Numbered from the stretch's first letter, positions 1 to 7,748 are shown. The stretch: 19,556 nt of DNA from CAUUCX01 sp041844835 (GCA_041844835.1 JBGZBU010000011.1:1-19556); one strand, 5' to 3'. Made by a program: numbers and translations. Notes: a model not told the origin generated them from the letters alone.

Positions 1-644
1 CAGTAAAGGTCACATTGTCCGTAGGCATCCTTTCAGCAGTAATATCGACCGCTATCGCGACAGCCGCGTGTCTCGGTTTTACAGCGATTAAAAGGAAGCG
101 CCTGCAATTCTGGCTTGAAGCAAACAATGTCCCGCTCATGGCGCCGGACATCATCATGGGCGTCTCGCTTATGCTGCTTTTCATATTTCTTGCAAACGTA
201 TTGCATCTGGAAGCGTTTCGCATGAGCTATTTCACGCTGCTGCTGTCACATATAACGTTCAACATTCCGATAGTTGTGCTCGCAATTTTGCCGAAAATGC
301 GGCAGATGGATAAAAATCTTTATGAGGCGGCGCTGGATCTGGGCGCGACCTCTTCGTACGCGCTCAGACACGTGATAATGCCTCAGATACTGCCCGGCAT
401 AGTAACCGGTCTGATTATGGCGTTTACGATATCAATAGACGACGTGGTTGTAAGCTATTTTACATCGGGTCCGAGATCGCAGACACTGGGAGTGCTCATA
501 TTTGCAATGACGAAAAAACGCATCAGTCCGGAAATAAACGCGCTCTCCACGGTGATGTTTATCTGTGTGCTCGTGCTTCTCATCATAGTTAACATCAGAG
601 AATCGCGAGACGGTTCGGGCAACAAAAAAATGATACAATTCTGA
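1..644 (+). CDS. potC: Spermidine/putrescine ABC transporter permease PotC (5' end outside window)
   Basis: This is the C-terminal part of an inner-membrane permease of a polyamine ABC importer. The reading frame is open from position 3, so the gene begins upstream of the window; the TTG at 15 is internal and not the start. The sequence shows several hydrophobic membrane segments. It also has the cytoplasmic EAA loop that contacts the ATPase (EAALDLGAT, then IMPQILPGI), followed by the segment SIDDVVVSYFTSGP, which is typical of PotC. It ends with a charged tail at a TGA. potD follows after 57 nt on the same strand, so the usual potABCD order is implied, with potA and potB expected upstream. 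The family call is firm. The exact polyamine (putrescine, spermidine or both) cannot be read from this part. Confidence 0.93.
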   Translation, partial: VKVTLSVGILSAVISTAIATAACLGFTAIKRKRLQFWLEANNVPLMAPDIIMGVSLMLLFIFLANVLHLEAFRMSYFTLLLSHITFNIPIVVLAILPKMRQMDKNLYEAALDLGATSSYALRHVIMPQILPGIVTGLIMAFTISIDDVVVSYFTSGPRSQTLGVLIFAMTKKRISPEINALSTVMFICVLVLLIIVNIRESRDGSGNKKMIQF

Positions 645-648
645 CGGC

Positions 649-690
649 ATGTTTCTGCGATGTATTTCAATGTTTCTGCGGTATGTTTCA
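649..690 (+). repeat. 21-bp imperfect tandem duplication before potD
   Basis: Two adjacent 21-bp units (649-669 and 670-690) both begin ATGTTTCTGCG and both end in TTTCA; 18 of 21 positions agree. They fill nearly the whole potC-potD spacer and end directly at the potD ribosome-binding site. The repeat creates an in-frame upstream ATG at 660, which is not a likely start because it lacks a ribosome-binding site. Confidence 0.75.
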
Positions 691-701
691 AGGAGGAGCG
701 T

Positions 702-1772
702 ATGTATAACAAAATGATTAAAAACGGACCCTTAAAAATCGGAATCCTCGCGATTGCCCTGTTTCTTTCCCTGCTCCTCGCCTCGTGCGGAGAAAACGAG
801 AAAAAAAATGAACTCAATGTCTGCAACTGGGGGGAATATATAGATCCTAAAACCGTAAAAATGTTTGAAAACGAGACGGGGATAAAAGTCAACTACAACA
901 CCGTTCCGACTAATGAAGAGCTGTATTCAAAGATACGTGCCGGAGGCGTAAGATACGACGTCATATTCCCTTCCGACTACATGATTTCGCGAATGATCGA
1001 TGAGAAAATGCTGCAAAAAATAGACTACAAGAATGTTCCGAATTTTAAATACATAGACGACACGTTCATAAATCCGCCGTACGATCCCACCAATGAATAC
1101 AGCGCACCGTACCAATGGGGAACCGTCGGGATAATATACAATAAAAAAATGGTAAAAGAAAAAGTGGATTCATGGGATATACTGTGGGATAAGAAGTACA
1201 AAGGTCAAATTTTAATGTTCGATAACTCAAGAGATGCTATGGGCATCGCCCTGAAAAAAATCGGCGCGTCGTACAATACCGCAGACAAAAAACAGCTGAA
1301 GCGGGCGGCGGACTTGCTGAAAGAGCAGAAACCTCTGGTGCAGGCTTATGTGATGGATCAGATATTCAACAAAATGGAGAGCAATGAAGCGGCAATAGCA
1401 CCGTACTATGCGGGAGATTTGATCGTGATGCTTGAGACGAATCCCGATCTTGCCCTCGCCTACCCTAAAGAAGGCAGCAATCTTTTCGTGGACGCCATGT
1501 GTATACCGACCGCGTGCAAAAACAAAGAAGCCGCCGAAAAATTCATAGATTTTATGCTCCGTCCCGAGATAATGGCAATGAACACGATTGAAGTATGCTA
1601 CTCCAGTCCGGAAAAAGCCGCGCGCGAATTGCTGCCGGAAAAATTAAGGGACAGCACCCTATCCTACCCCGACGAGGAATTTTTGGATAAAAATTTTGAG
1701 ACCTATCTGAATCTGCCGTATGAAACCAGATTGCTGTACGATGCATTGTGGATAGAAATTATCTCAAGCTAA
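702..1772 (+). CDS. potD: Spermidine/putrescine-binding lipoprotein PotD
   Basis: This is the extracytoplasmic solute-binding protein of a polyamine ABC importer, 356 aa, close to the usual PotD length. The start at 702 is chosen because AAGGAGGAG (690-698) sits just upstream; an in-frame ATG at 660 has no such site. Residues 11-29 form a lipoprotein signal ending in a lipobox LLASC with the lipidated Cys at 29, so the protein should be membrane-anchored outside the cell. The mature part starts with the PotD-type strand LNVCNWGEYIDP, then FENETGIKVNYNT, DVIFPSDYMISRMI and APYQWGTVGIIYNKK, all typical of the PotD/PotF periplasmic-binding fold. It lies 57 nt after potC and is probably co-transcribed with it. 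No clear terminator follows. Ligand choice between putrescine and spermidine is not resolved. Confidence 0.93.
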   Translation: MYNKMIKNGPLKIGILAIALFLSLLLASCGENEKKNELNVCNWGEYIDPKTVKMFENETGIKVNYNTVPTNEELYSKIRAGGVRYDVIFPSDYMISRMIDEKMLQKIDYKNVPNFKYIDDTFINPPYDPTNEYSAPYQWGTVGIIYNKKMVKEKVDSWDILWDKKYKGQILMFDNSRDAMGIALKKIGASYNTADKKQLKRAADLLKEQKPLVQAYVMDQIFNKMESNEAAIAPYYAGDLIVMLETNPDLALAYPKEGSNLFVDAMCIPTACKNKEAAEKFIDFMLRPEIMAMNTIEVCYSSPEKAARELLPEKLRDSTLSYPDEEFLDKNFETYLNLPYETRLLYDALWIEIISS

Positions 1773-1841
1773 CACCGTTGGAATCACTGCATTTCAGCAT
1801 TTGTTAGCAATATGACAAGCAAATTTCGCGTCAAATTCTTA

Positions 1842-1870
1842 TTGACAAAATATTATTTTTTGGTTATTCT
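1842..1870 (+). promoter_or_regulatory. Sigma-70-type promoter
   Basis: A perfect -35 TTGACA (1842-1847) is followed by a 17-nt spacer and a -10 TATTCT (1865-1870, 4 of 6 consensus). The expected start of transcription is near 1877. It would transcribe the broken small gene, and perhaps also the dehydrogenase and permease if RNA polymerase passes the terminator at 2143-2180. Confidence 0.65.
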
Positions 1871-1902
1871 GTAGAAAATAAAGCTATATAAAGCTATCCT
1901 AA

Positions 1903-2138
1903 CAGTTAATACGTGCTACAGAGGCGACGACTATATTATCTGATTACACACTTTCAAAACTGAATAAAGATCAGATGAAAGCAATCAGAGACATCTCTTA
2001 AATGAGGGACCGAAGCAGGAAGACCTCATGGACGCAATCCATGCAGGTGGAAACTGTCAGGTAAAAGAATGGTTGCTGGATGAGTTCTTGGAGATACTGC
2101 TTAAATGCAGAGCCAACGGGGCTTTAACCAACAGGTAA
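1903..2138 (+). pseudogene. Remnant of a small gene of about 68 codons, unrecognised
   Basis: Two overlapping frames read like one protein broken by a frameshift. The first (to a TAA at 1999-2001) encodes LSDYTLSKLNKDQMKAIRDI. The second, one base back, continues from 1998 as LNEGPKQEDLMDAIHAGG and then VKEWLLDEFLEILLKCRANG to a TAA at 2136-2138. Adding a single T near 1998 joins them. A GAGG at 1921-1924 lies 8 nt before ATA at 1933, where an ATG would be expected, so the start may also be lost. The joined product would be about 68 aa, charged, helical and soluble. It has its own promoter before it and a terminator right after it. I do not recognise the family. It could instead be intact as a 36-aa ORF from ATG 2028, or be chance. 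Confidence 0.5.
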
Positions 2139-2142
2139 AAGG

Positions 2143-2180
2143 ACAGGAAAAGCATTGCGATGCTTTTCCTGTGTTTTTTT
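2143..2180 (+). terminator. Strong rho-independent terminator or attenuator
   Basis: A perfect 13-bp stem (ACAGGAAAAGCAT paired with ATGCTTTTCCTGT) closes a TGCG tetraloop and is followed by G and seven T. It starts five bases after the stop of the small-gene remnant. Because it lies between the 1842 promoter and the dehydrogenase gene, it may also limit read-through into that gene. Confidence 0.88.
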
Positions 2181-2227
2181 ATACGCAATAGTTTTTTTGT
2201 CAGTTTATCTAGCTAGATTTTCAAGTT

Positions 2228-2259
2228 ACCGTCGGCAAGACCGACTCGAAGCGAGCGGT
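2228..2259 (+). ncRNA. Possible three-way-junction RNA element in the leader
   Basis: Within 32 nt, an outer stem ACCG/CGGT encloses two adjacent hairpins: TCGG-CAAGA-CCGA and CTCG-AAG-CGAG. The three 4-bp helices fit together with no unpaired base at the junction, and the structure is followed by UUUU. It lies about 60 nt upstream of the dehydrogenase start. It matches no riboswitch consensus that I know. The pairing is seen directly, but such short helices can arise by chance and function is inference. Confidence 0.35.
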
Positions 2260-2319
2260 TTTGCATTAGTTGTCAGAGCATTGATACATTTCATGAACCA
2301 AATTGATAAGGAGGTAGTT

Positions 2320-3558
2320 ATGAAAAAGGTATTAGTTTTGGGTAGTGGCGCACAGGGTTCAACAGTTGCAAGAAGACTTGATCTTGAACCTAACGTAGGT
2401 GAAATTTTAATTGCCGATTACGACAAATCGGCTGTAGATCATCTGGTCGGAATGCTGACAAAAGCAAAAGGCTTCCAGGTGGATGCAAGCAAAGAAGAAG
2501 AAATCGTTAAAATCGCGGAGGGATGCGACCTCGTAGTAAATGCTCTTCCATTGATCTTCGCAAAAAATGTTCTTGAAGCGGCTCTTAAAGTTAAAGCTGA
2601 TTATCAGGATTTTGCAACAGGTGACAACATCGTCACAGGAACCGACGACAATTGGCTAAACGGCATTAAATATGAATATACTCACTACAGAGAAGAATTT
2701 AAAAAGATAGGCAAACTTGCTATTATCGGTACCGGATCGGCGCCCGGCCTCATGTGCGTAACAGCTCGTCTGGCGGTAAGAGAGCTCGATGAATGCGAAA
2801 CGATTTACATGTTCGTATACGAGGGTGTTGAAGCGAAAAGATTCCTTCCTTTCTGGTGGTCTACCGTTACGGCAATAAGAGACATGGACGATGATGCTTA
2901 TGCATTCGTAAATGGAGAAATCACAAGAACTCCATCCTTCTCAAATCCTATCACGAGAAACTTCCCTGAAATGGGACAGCCTGTCACAATGTATGATCAC
3001 TCGCACGATGAAGTTGCATACATCGGACTGAACAGCAAAGAATTCTTTAAAGGTGTACAAAACGTATTCTTTAAGTACGGCGGCGGCGGCGTGGAATTTG
3101 CTATGCCTCTAAAAGCTGCAGGGCTCATATCTCATAAAAAAGTTAATTTCAAAGGTGCGGAATTTGTACCCGCTGAATTCGTAGTTGCATCGATTCCTAT
3201 GGCTCCGAAAACTCCTGAAGAGGTTAAGGAAATTATTGACGAAGGCATCGAGCAGGATGCAGGCGCATTCGTAGTTGAAGCATACGGAATGAAAGACGGC
3301 AAAAAGACAATGGTTGAGACGCATGTATTTGCTCCGGGCGTTGTTGAGTCATATGAGCTTGCCGGCATGAGTTCCGAGCAGTACCTCACAGGTCAGGGCG
3401 GATTCCTGTTTACAAAACTTCTCGTAAACGACAAGATGGATCAGACCGGTCTCATCTCGTCCGACATGCTTTCCGAGGCACAGGTTGATCAGTACATGAA
3501 GTGGGCTGAGGAACTCAAAATCACATCGGAAACAACAGTTAATGCTTGGTGGAAATAG
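2320..3558 (+). CDS. Saccharopine dehydrogenase-family NAD(P)-dependent oxidoreductase
   Basis: This is a 412-aa cytoplasmic oxidoreductase of the saccharopine dehydrogenase/lysine dehydrogenase fold. The start at 2320 follows AAGGAGG (2309-2315); the frame is open further upstream to 2155, but that extension crosses the terminator and has no ribosome-binding site. The N-terminal Rossmann motif is VLVLGSGAQGST with Gly 8, 10 and 13, followed by an acidic second strand (LIADYD) that may favour NAD over NADP. Other family-like segments are CDLVVNALPL and GTGSAPGL, with a mixed C-terminal substrate domain. The family includes saccharopine, lysine 6-, and carboxy(nor)spermidine dehydrogenases; the substrate here is not determined. 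The permease gene follows after a small hairpin. Arg is often AGA and codon choice resembles that of the permease, unlike the housekeeping genes further along. Confidence 0.82.
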   Translation: MKKVLVLGSGAQGSTVARRLDLEPNVGEILIADYDKSAVDHLVGMLTKAKGFQVDASKEEEIVKIAEGCDLVVNALPLIFAKNVLEAALKVKADYQDFATGDNIVTGTDDNWLNGIKYEYTHYREEFKKIGKLAIIGTGSAPGLMCVTARLAVRELDECETIYMFVYEGVEAKRFLPFWWSTVTAIRDMDDDAYAFVNGEITRTPSFSNPITRNFPEMGQPVTMYDHSHDEVAYIGLNSKEFFKGVQNVFFKYGGGGVEFAMPLKAAGLISHKKVNFKGAEFVPAEFVVASIPMAPKTPEEVKEIIDEGIEQDAGAFVVEAYGMKDGKKTMVETHVFAPGVVESYELAGMSSEQYLTGQGGFLFTKLLVNDKMDQTGLISSDMLSEAQVDQYMKWAEELKITSETTVNAWWK

Positions 3559-3572
3559 CATTCGTTAACTTG

Positions 3573-3596
3573 CAGGAGTGGTGACAACCACTCCTG
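3573..3596 (+). terminator. Hairpin between dehydrogenase and permease genes
   Basis: A perfect 10-bp stem CAGGAGTGGT/ACCACTCCTG with loop GACA is followed by TGTTTTATAA. The T tract is short and interrupted, so this is a weak or partial terminator, or a processing/stabilising hairpin that sets a lower level of permease expression. It lies 14 nt after the dehydrogenase stop. Confidence 0.55.
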
Positions 3597-3618
3597 TGTT
3601 TTATAAAAAGGAGTAAGC

Positions 3619-5283
3619 ATGAAAAAAGTAAATTATAACGGCGGGAGATTGATTCTTGACGCCGAGCTTGGGTTAAAACGCAAGCACTTTTCTCTACTTG
3701 CGATAGTCGCTTTTATATTCTCCGAATGCGCCGCAGGAGCGTACGGAATTGAAGAGATGATCTCAGGAGCGGCGCCGGGACTCACCCTGCTCTTACTTGC
3801 AGTGATCCCTTTTGTGTGGGCTCTGCCTGCAGGACTGGCGGTTGCCGAGTGTTCCAATCTTGCACCCGCAAGTTCGGGTCCGTATGTATGGACAAAACTT
3901 GCATTTGGAGAATTCTGGGGATTTGCCATGGGTTGGTGGATGGTTTTTGCATCCTACCTTACTCCCGTTGCATACGTAATTCTTACTGTTGACTACATGA
4001 GCACTTATGTGCACCTTTCACCGGTTGCGGCTTTTGCGGTAAAAACTGCAATGATAGCGATTTTTACAATTATTAATTTGATGGGTCTTGAGGAAGTAAG
4101 CGTGACGAGCATAATCCTAAGCGCAATCATTCTTATCGGTTTCGCGGCCGTCACAATAGTAGGATTTATGAACTGGCATCACAGCCCCGTGGAGCCGTTT
4201 ATTCCACCGGGAGATGTCGGTTTCAGTGACGTCGGTACCGCCGTGGTAGTCGGTATATGGATGTATGCCGGTTACGTTGAGCTCGCGCCTATATGCGGTG
4301 AAATTGAGAATCAGGAAGTGCTGCCTAAAGGCATGAAGATTGCTATTGCGGTAGTAGCGATAAGCTACATCTTGCCTACCATGGCAGGGGTTGTCTCCAC
4401 TCAGCCTTGGAGCAATTGGGGAACGCAAAGCGGCAATTTCGATTTCTCATCGGTTCTTACAATGCATCTGGGACCGCTTGCAGGTATAGCCTTTATGATT
4501 GTATCGGTGGTAGCGCAGTGCGCCATATTCAACGCGGCGATTGCGGTGGCGTCAAGAGCGTTTACAATGCTTTCGCATGATAACCTCTCGCCGAAATTCT
4601 TAAATAAACTTACTAAAAAAGGACGGACTCCTATATGGCCTATACTGATCATGGCTATTTTCTGTATGATATTGATGAATTTCGACTTTACGGATGCCAT
4701 CGGAATACTGGATATCACAATATTCCTGATATATATAGGGCTTGCCATTGTTACAATTAAACTCAGATATCTTTATCCGCTTGAGAAGAGGACCGGACTT
4801 TATTATGTAAAGGGCAAACTCGGCGGTGCGTTTATTCTGCTCGGACCTCTTTGCCTCGGCGTATTTGCATGGCTCATCAGCGGCACGGAATTTTTCTTTC
4901 TCGGATTCATCCCCGTGCTCGTAGTTGTTCCACTGTATGTATTCATAAAGAGGAAATCCGGCGGACTTTACAAGAGCGATCCGGAAAACAATCCGATCAA
5001 TCCGCGCACAAAGCTTGCGGAAGGCGACTCGATTCGCATCGGGAATTTCTGTCTGATATTCGGATCTTTTGCGGTTTTGGGCTCGCTGTTCATAAGGTTT
5101 TATGAGGGTTCGTGGGGACCTGAATATTACAAGGATATGTACGGCAAAGGTCTGCTCAGCAATTTCAGCGGAATGCTGACTGCGATACTCATTCTCGGAG
5201 CTTCTCTTATAGTGATCGGTCTGATTTTAAGATTGTGGGGCAAGAAAAACGATCCGATAGAGCATACTTTGCTCAGACCGTAA
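3619..5283 (+). CDS. APC-superfamily permease resembling polyamine-uptake (PUT/LAT-like) transporters
   Basis: This is a 554-aa integral membrane transporter with about 12 hydrophobic segments, of the amino acid-polyamine-organocation family. The start follows AAAAGGAG (3606-3613). Near the N-terminus it has ECAAGAYGIEEMISGAAPG, then PFVWALPAGLAVAE, LAPASSGPYVWTKLAFG and WGFAMGWW. The unwound first helix and the order GPYVW...G.FWGF..GW strongly recall eukaryotic PUT polyamine transporters and bacterial relatives (recalled similarity, not an alignment). Further segments include a cytoplasmic loop near NKLTKKGRTPIWPI. It is probably co-transcribed with the dehydrogenase 60 nt upstream, and potCD lies beyond that, so the substrate could be a polyamine, a diamine or a cationic amino acid. 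A general amino acid permease is the conservative call. It ends at a strong terminator. Confidence 0.85.
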   Translation: MKKVNYNGGRLILDAELGLKRKHFSLLAIVAFIFSECAAGAYGIEEMISGAAPGLTLLLLAVIPFVWALPAGLAVAECSNLAPASSGPYVWTKLAFGEFWGFAMGWWMVFASYLTPVAYVILTVDYMSTYVHLSPVAAFAVKTAMIAIFTIINLMGLEEVSVTSIILSAIILIGFAAVTIVGFMNWHHSPVEPFIPPGDVGFSDVGTAVVVGIWMYAGYVELAPICGEIENQEVLPKGMKIAIAVVAISYILPTMAGVVSTQPWSNWGTQSGNFDFSSVLTMHLGPLAGIAFMIVSVVAQCAIFNAAIAVASRAFTMLSHDNLSPKFLNKLTKKGRTPIWPILIMAIFCMILMNFDFTDAIGILDITIFLIYIGLAIVTIKLRYLYPLEKRTGLYYVKGKLGGAFILLGPLCLGVFAWLISGTEFFFLGFIPVLVVVPLYVFIKRKSGGLYKSDPENNPINPRTKLAEGDSIRIGNFCLIFGSFAVLGSLFIRFYEGSWGPEYYKDMYGKGLLSNFSGMLTAILILGASLIVIGLILRLWGKKNDPIEHTLLRP

Positions 5284-5391
5284 AAGAGTGCAGGCGTATA
5301 GGGATAATAATCACACAATTATAAACTTACGCGACATGAACTCATATACAAATATACGACTCAACATACAACTCAAGCATAAAAAACTACT

Positions 5392-5430
5392 AAAAGCAAG
5401 CTCCCCGAGTTCACGGGGAGCTTGCTTTTT
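5392..5430. terminator. Very strong bidirectional terminator between convergent genes
   Basis: A perfect 16-bp stem (AAAAGCAAGCTCCCCG paired with its reverse complement) with loop AGTTCA ends in T runs on both strands. It therefore ends transcription of the permease on the + strand and of the exonuclease-metallophosphoesterase-proA operon on the - strand. The rest of the 204-bp spacer (5284-5487) shows nothing else. Confidence 0.93.
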
Positions 5431-5487
5431 ATTCTTGCTTTTCAATTTTACAATCTCAGATGTCAGATGAAAGGCGCTTATAGCCGT

Positions 5488-6777
5488 TTATATGAATGTT
5501 TTCGGAGTAAATCCCTCCACCAGATTTCCGCTGCCGTACAGCTTGTATTTATAAGTGATAAGTCCGTCGAGTCCCACCGGCCCGCGCGCATGCAATTTCC
5601 CCGTGCTGATACCTATTTCCGCACCGAAACCGTATCTGTAACCGTCTGCAAACCTCGTCGAACAGTTTCGATATACTCCCGCCGAATCCACGGAGTTCAT
5701 GAATTCCTCCGCCGTCATGTCATTCTCGGTTATTATACAATCCGTGTGATGAGAACCGAAAAAGTTTATGTGCTCTATCGCCTCCCGCACAGAATCCACG
5801 ACCTTTACGGCAAGAATATAATCCAGATATTCCTTCCCGAAATCATCCGGCTGCGCTTCATTGACATCGATCAACTGCCGCACCCGCTCATCTCCTCTCA
5901 GTTCCGTCCGCCTGTCGCCCGGCAATTTTTTAGCCTTGAACGCCTCATCAAGCCGCGGCAACAATTCCGATGCCGCATCCTTGTGCACCAGCAAAGTTTC
6001 AACCGTATTACATGCCGATACATACTGCGTTTTTGCATCTACTATGACGGGAATCGCCTTATCCGTATCGGCATCCGCATCCACATAAATATGACATACG
6101 CCGTCGGCATGCCCCATTACCGGAATGCTCGAATTATCCATTATATACTTGACGAACTCGTTTGAGCCGCGCGGCACCAGAAGATCTATATGGCGATCGC
6201 ATTTTAAGAGTTCGGATATCCCCTGCCGATCCTCAATCAACGTCATAAACCCGCTCGGAAGTCCTGCACGAATTCCGGCGTCTTTCAATATCTCAAAAAG
6301 AATTTTATTCGTATTGGCAGCCTCACTGCCTCCCTTTAAAATGCAGCAATTTGCACTTTTTGTGCACAAGGTGGAAATCTGCACGAGCGCGTCGGGGCGC
6401 GACTCGAAAATAACTCCGATTACTCCTATCGGGCAGGTCGTCTGCCGCAAGAGCAATCCGTCGTCCAGCTCACGTTCCATCGTAATTTTCCCTACGGGAT
6501 CGGGCAGGTTCAGTAAACCTCTTATCCCGGAAACGACGTCCCTCAGCTTGTTTTCATCGAATTTCAGTCTGTCATAAAGAGCTTGGGGTATTTCATTTGC
6601 CGCCGCATTTTCAAGATCTAGCGTGTTTTTTTGAAAAATTTCTTCTTTTCGGTCGACAAGAGCTTTCGCCATATTTTCAAGCGCCCCGTTCCGAGTTTCA
6701 ACGGATACTGTCCCCAGTTCAAACGCGTCCCTCTTCACCGCCGCCGCGATTTTTTGATAATCATAACTCTCCGACAT
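5488..6777 (-). CDS. proA: Glutamate-5-semialdehyde dehydrogenase (gamma-glutamyl phosphate reductase)
   Basis: ProA reduces gamma-glutamyl phosphate to glutamate-5-semialdehyde with NADPH, the second step of proline synthesis, in the cytoplasm. The 429-aa product is close to the usual 415-430. Diagnostic segments are CPIGVIGVIFESRPDALVQI, LKGGSEAANTN, DLLVPRGSNEFV and YVSACNTVETLLVH with the catalytic Cys at about 256, and further on SVDSAGVYRNCSTRFADGYR. I chose ATG 6777 because GGAGG lies four bases upstream. A GTG at 6792 overlaps the previous gene's TGA (GTGA) and would add five residues, but has no better site. It is third in a - strand operon after a metallophosphoesterase. proB, the usual partner, is not in the window, so the kinase must be encoded elsewhere. 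Transcription ends at 5430-5392. Confidence 0.96.
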   Translation of the reverse strand: MSESYDYQKIAAAVKRDAFELGTVSVETRNGALENMAKALVDRKEEIFQKNTLDLENAAANEIPQALYDRLKFDENKLRDVVSGIRGLLNLPDPVGKITMERELDDGLLLRQTTCPIGVIGVIFESRPDALVQISTLCTKSANCCILKGGSEAANTNKILFEILKDAGIRAGLPSGFMTLIEDRQGISELLKCDRHIDLLVPRGSNEFVKYIMDNSSIPVMGHADGVCHIYVDADADTDKAIPVIVDAKTQYVSACNTVETLLVHKDAASELLPRLDEAFKAKKLPGDRRTELRGDERVRQLIDVNEAQPDDFGKEYLDYILAVKVVDSVREAIEHINFFGSHHTDCIITENDMTAEEFMNSVDSAGVYRNCSTRFADGYRYGFGAEIGISTGKLHARGPVGLDGLITYKYKLYGSGNLVEGFTPKTFI

Positions 6778-6788
6778 GCTGCCTCCAA

Positions 6789-7748
6789 TCACTCAATCTG
6801 CGTATCATCAACTATAACTATTTTTTTGCCCATTTCCTTGACCTGCTTGGCATTTTTCTTTTCGATAAATTCCTCTATCCCCGTAGGTCCTTTCAAAATC
6901 GTACGTTTTATATACATCTCGCCGTCCCGTTTTACGGAAACATGCCATGTGACCAGGAGAAGTTTTCCATATCGCAGCTCAAGACATGTAATACCCCGCG
7001 GATGTATGCAGGTACCCGTGTTGAAATAAGCCCCCTCGCCGGGATCCGGGAAACGGGGTCTGTGCGTATGTCCGCATATTATTATAGTATCATTATCGCT
7101 GTTCCAACGCGAGAAATTCTTTTCGACTTTATGCCGTTTGCGCCGGGACTTTGCGGGGCTTGTGGCATATTTCACTCCCAGTATATGCAGATATTTCCAG
7201 AAAAATCTCACCATGAAATGTGAGAACCATGACAATTGATCGTTCATCAAATCCCCTTGATGCCCGTGCACGAGGAAGATCTGCTGCCCGGTCTCGCGAT
7301 GCGTAAGTATAAGCCCCTCATGCGCTTCAAGTCCGGGGAAGAGCGGCGTTTTTTTTCCCAGATATTCGTCATATACATTATAGTAATGCTCCTTTAGAAA
7401 CCGCTTGTCCGCAAGCTGCATATTGTGATTGCCGTATATCATATACATGCGATCCGAATCAAAAAATTTCTTGAGGGCATCAAATACATGCGCGTGCGCA
7501 TTCCTTATGATTTCAAATTTCGGGCCTTCCCAGAGCTCATCGCCGTCGCCTATTTCGACATATGTAAAATTGTTGTCGTAATAATATTGAACGGCATGAA
7601 GATATATATGTTTGTTTCTGCCGAATTCATCTGACAAGCTGTTGTCGCCGCGATGAACATCAGCAAAAAACACGAATTTGGAGCTGTCATCAAAAGGAAC
7701 CGGCAGCGCCGTTTCATATACGGAATCAAGTCTCGCCTTTGTCCTCAT
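6789..7748 (-). CDS. Calcineurin-like metallophosphoesterase
   Basis: This is a 319-aa soluble phosphoesterase with the full two-metal motif set in order: FFADVHRGD (Asp 30, His 32), GDGDELWEG, YGNHN, LVHGHQGD and CGHTHRP. The pattern FADxHxGD with GDxxELWE resembles the LpxH/UDP-diacylglucosamine diphosphatase-like branch. Related proteins occur widely in Bacillota, which lack lipid A, so the substrate is unknown. The start at 7748 follows AAGGAGGAG on the minus strand; an in-frame start at 7781 has no such site. Its first 23 bases overlap the end of the exonuclease gene, and 11 bases separate its stop from proA, so the three are an operon with likely translational coupling. No signal peptide is seen. 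The fold is certain, the substrate is not. Confidence 0.9.
   Translation of the reverse strand: MRTKARLDSVYETALPVPFDDSSKFVFFADVHRGDNSLSDEFGRNKHIYLHAVQYYYDNNFTYVEIGDGDELWEGPKFEIIRNAHAHVFDALKKFFDSDRMYMIYGNHNMQLADKRFLKEHYYNVYDEYLGKKTPLFPGLEAHEGLILTHRETGQQIFLVHGHQGDLMNDQLSWFSHFMVRFFWKYLHILGVKYATSPAKSRRKRHKVEKNFSRWNSDNDTIIICGHTHRPRFPDPGEGAYFNTGTCIHPRGITCLELRYGKLLLVTWHVSVKRDGEMYIKRTILKGPTGIEEFIEKKNAKQVKEMGKKIVIVDDTQIE

Larger units (their letters stand above)
1773..2319. other. Long spacer between potD and the dehydrogenase gene
   Basis: This 547-base stretch has no intact gene. In order it holds a direct repeat GCATTTCA/GCATTTGT (1789-1804), a sigma-70-type promoter (1842-1870), a 10-bp direct repeat beginning AAAGCTAT (1880-1899), a broken small reading frame (1903-2138), a strong terminator (2143-2180), a 12-bp palindrome ATCTAGCTAGAT (2207-2218) and a compact potential RNA structure (2228-2259). 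No second promoter was recognised between the terminator and the dehydrogenase start at 2320. Transcription of that gene may therefore depend on read-through from the 1842 promoter, which would make the terminator an attenuator. This last point is inference. Confidence 0.7.

Noticed and set aside
1769..1808. Terminator of potD from GCTAACA and TGTTAGC
   Set aside because: The arms pair over only 7 bp around a loop of more than 25 nt, and no T tract follows.
1990..2006. Programmed -1 frameshift joining the two small frames
   Set aside because: The site ATC TCT TAA A does not fit an X XXY YYZ slippery heptamer, and there is no plausible start codon for the first frame. A one-base loss explains it more simply.
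1877..2142. Lysine riboswitch upstream of a lysine-metabolism-like enzyme
   Set aside because: A few words (GAGGCG, GGGACCGAAG) recall the L-box, but the conserved core and the five-helix layout cannot be formed, and the region reads better as a broken coding sequence.
2155..2319. Longer N-terminus for the dehydrogenase (start at 2155)
   Set aside because: The extension would start inside a terminator stem and has no ribosome-binding site, whereas 2320 has a strong one directly before the GSGAQG nucleotide-binding motif.
5422..6165. 247-aa open frame on the plus strand
   Set aside because: It runs through the terminator and antisense to proA, and its composition (His, Arg, Tyr, Ile rich) is that of a shadow frame.
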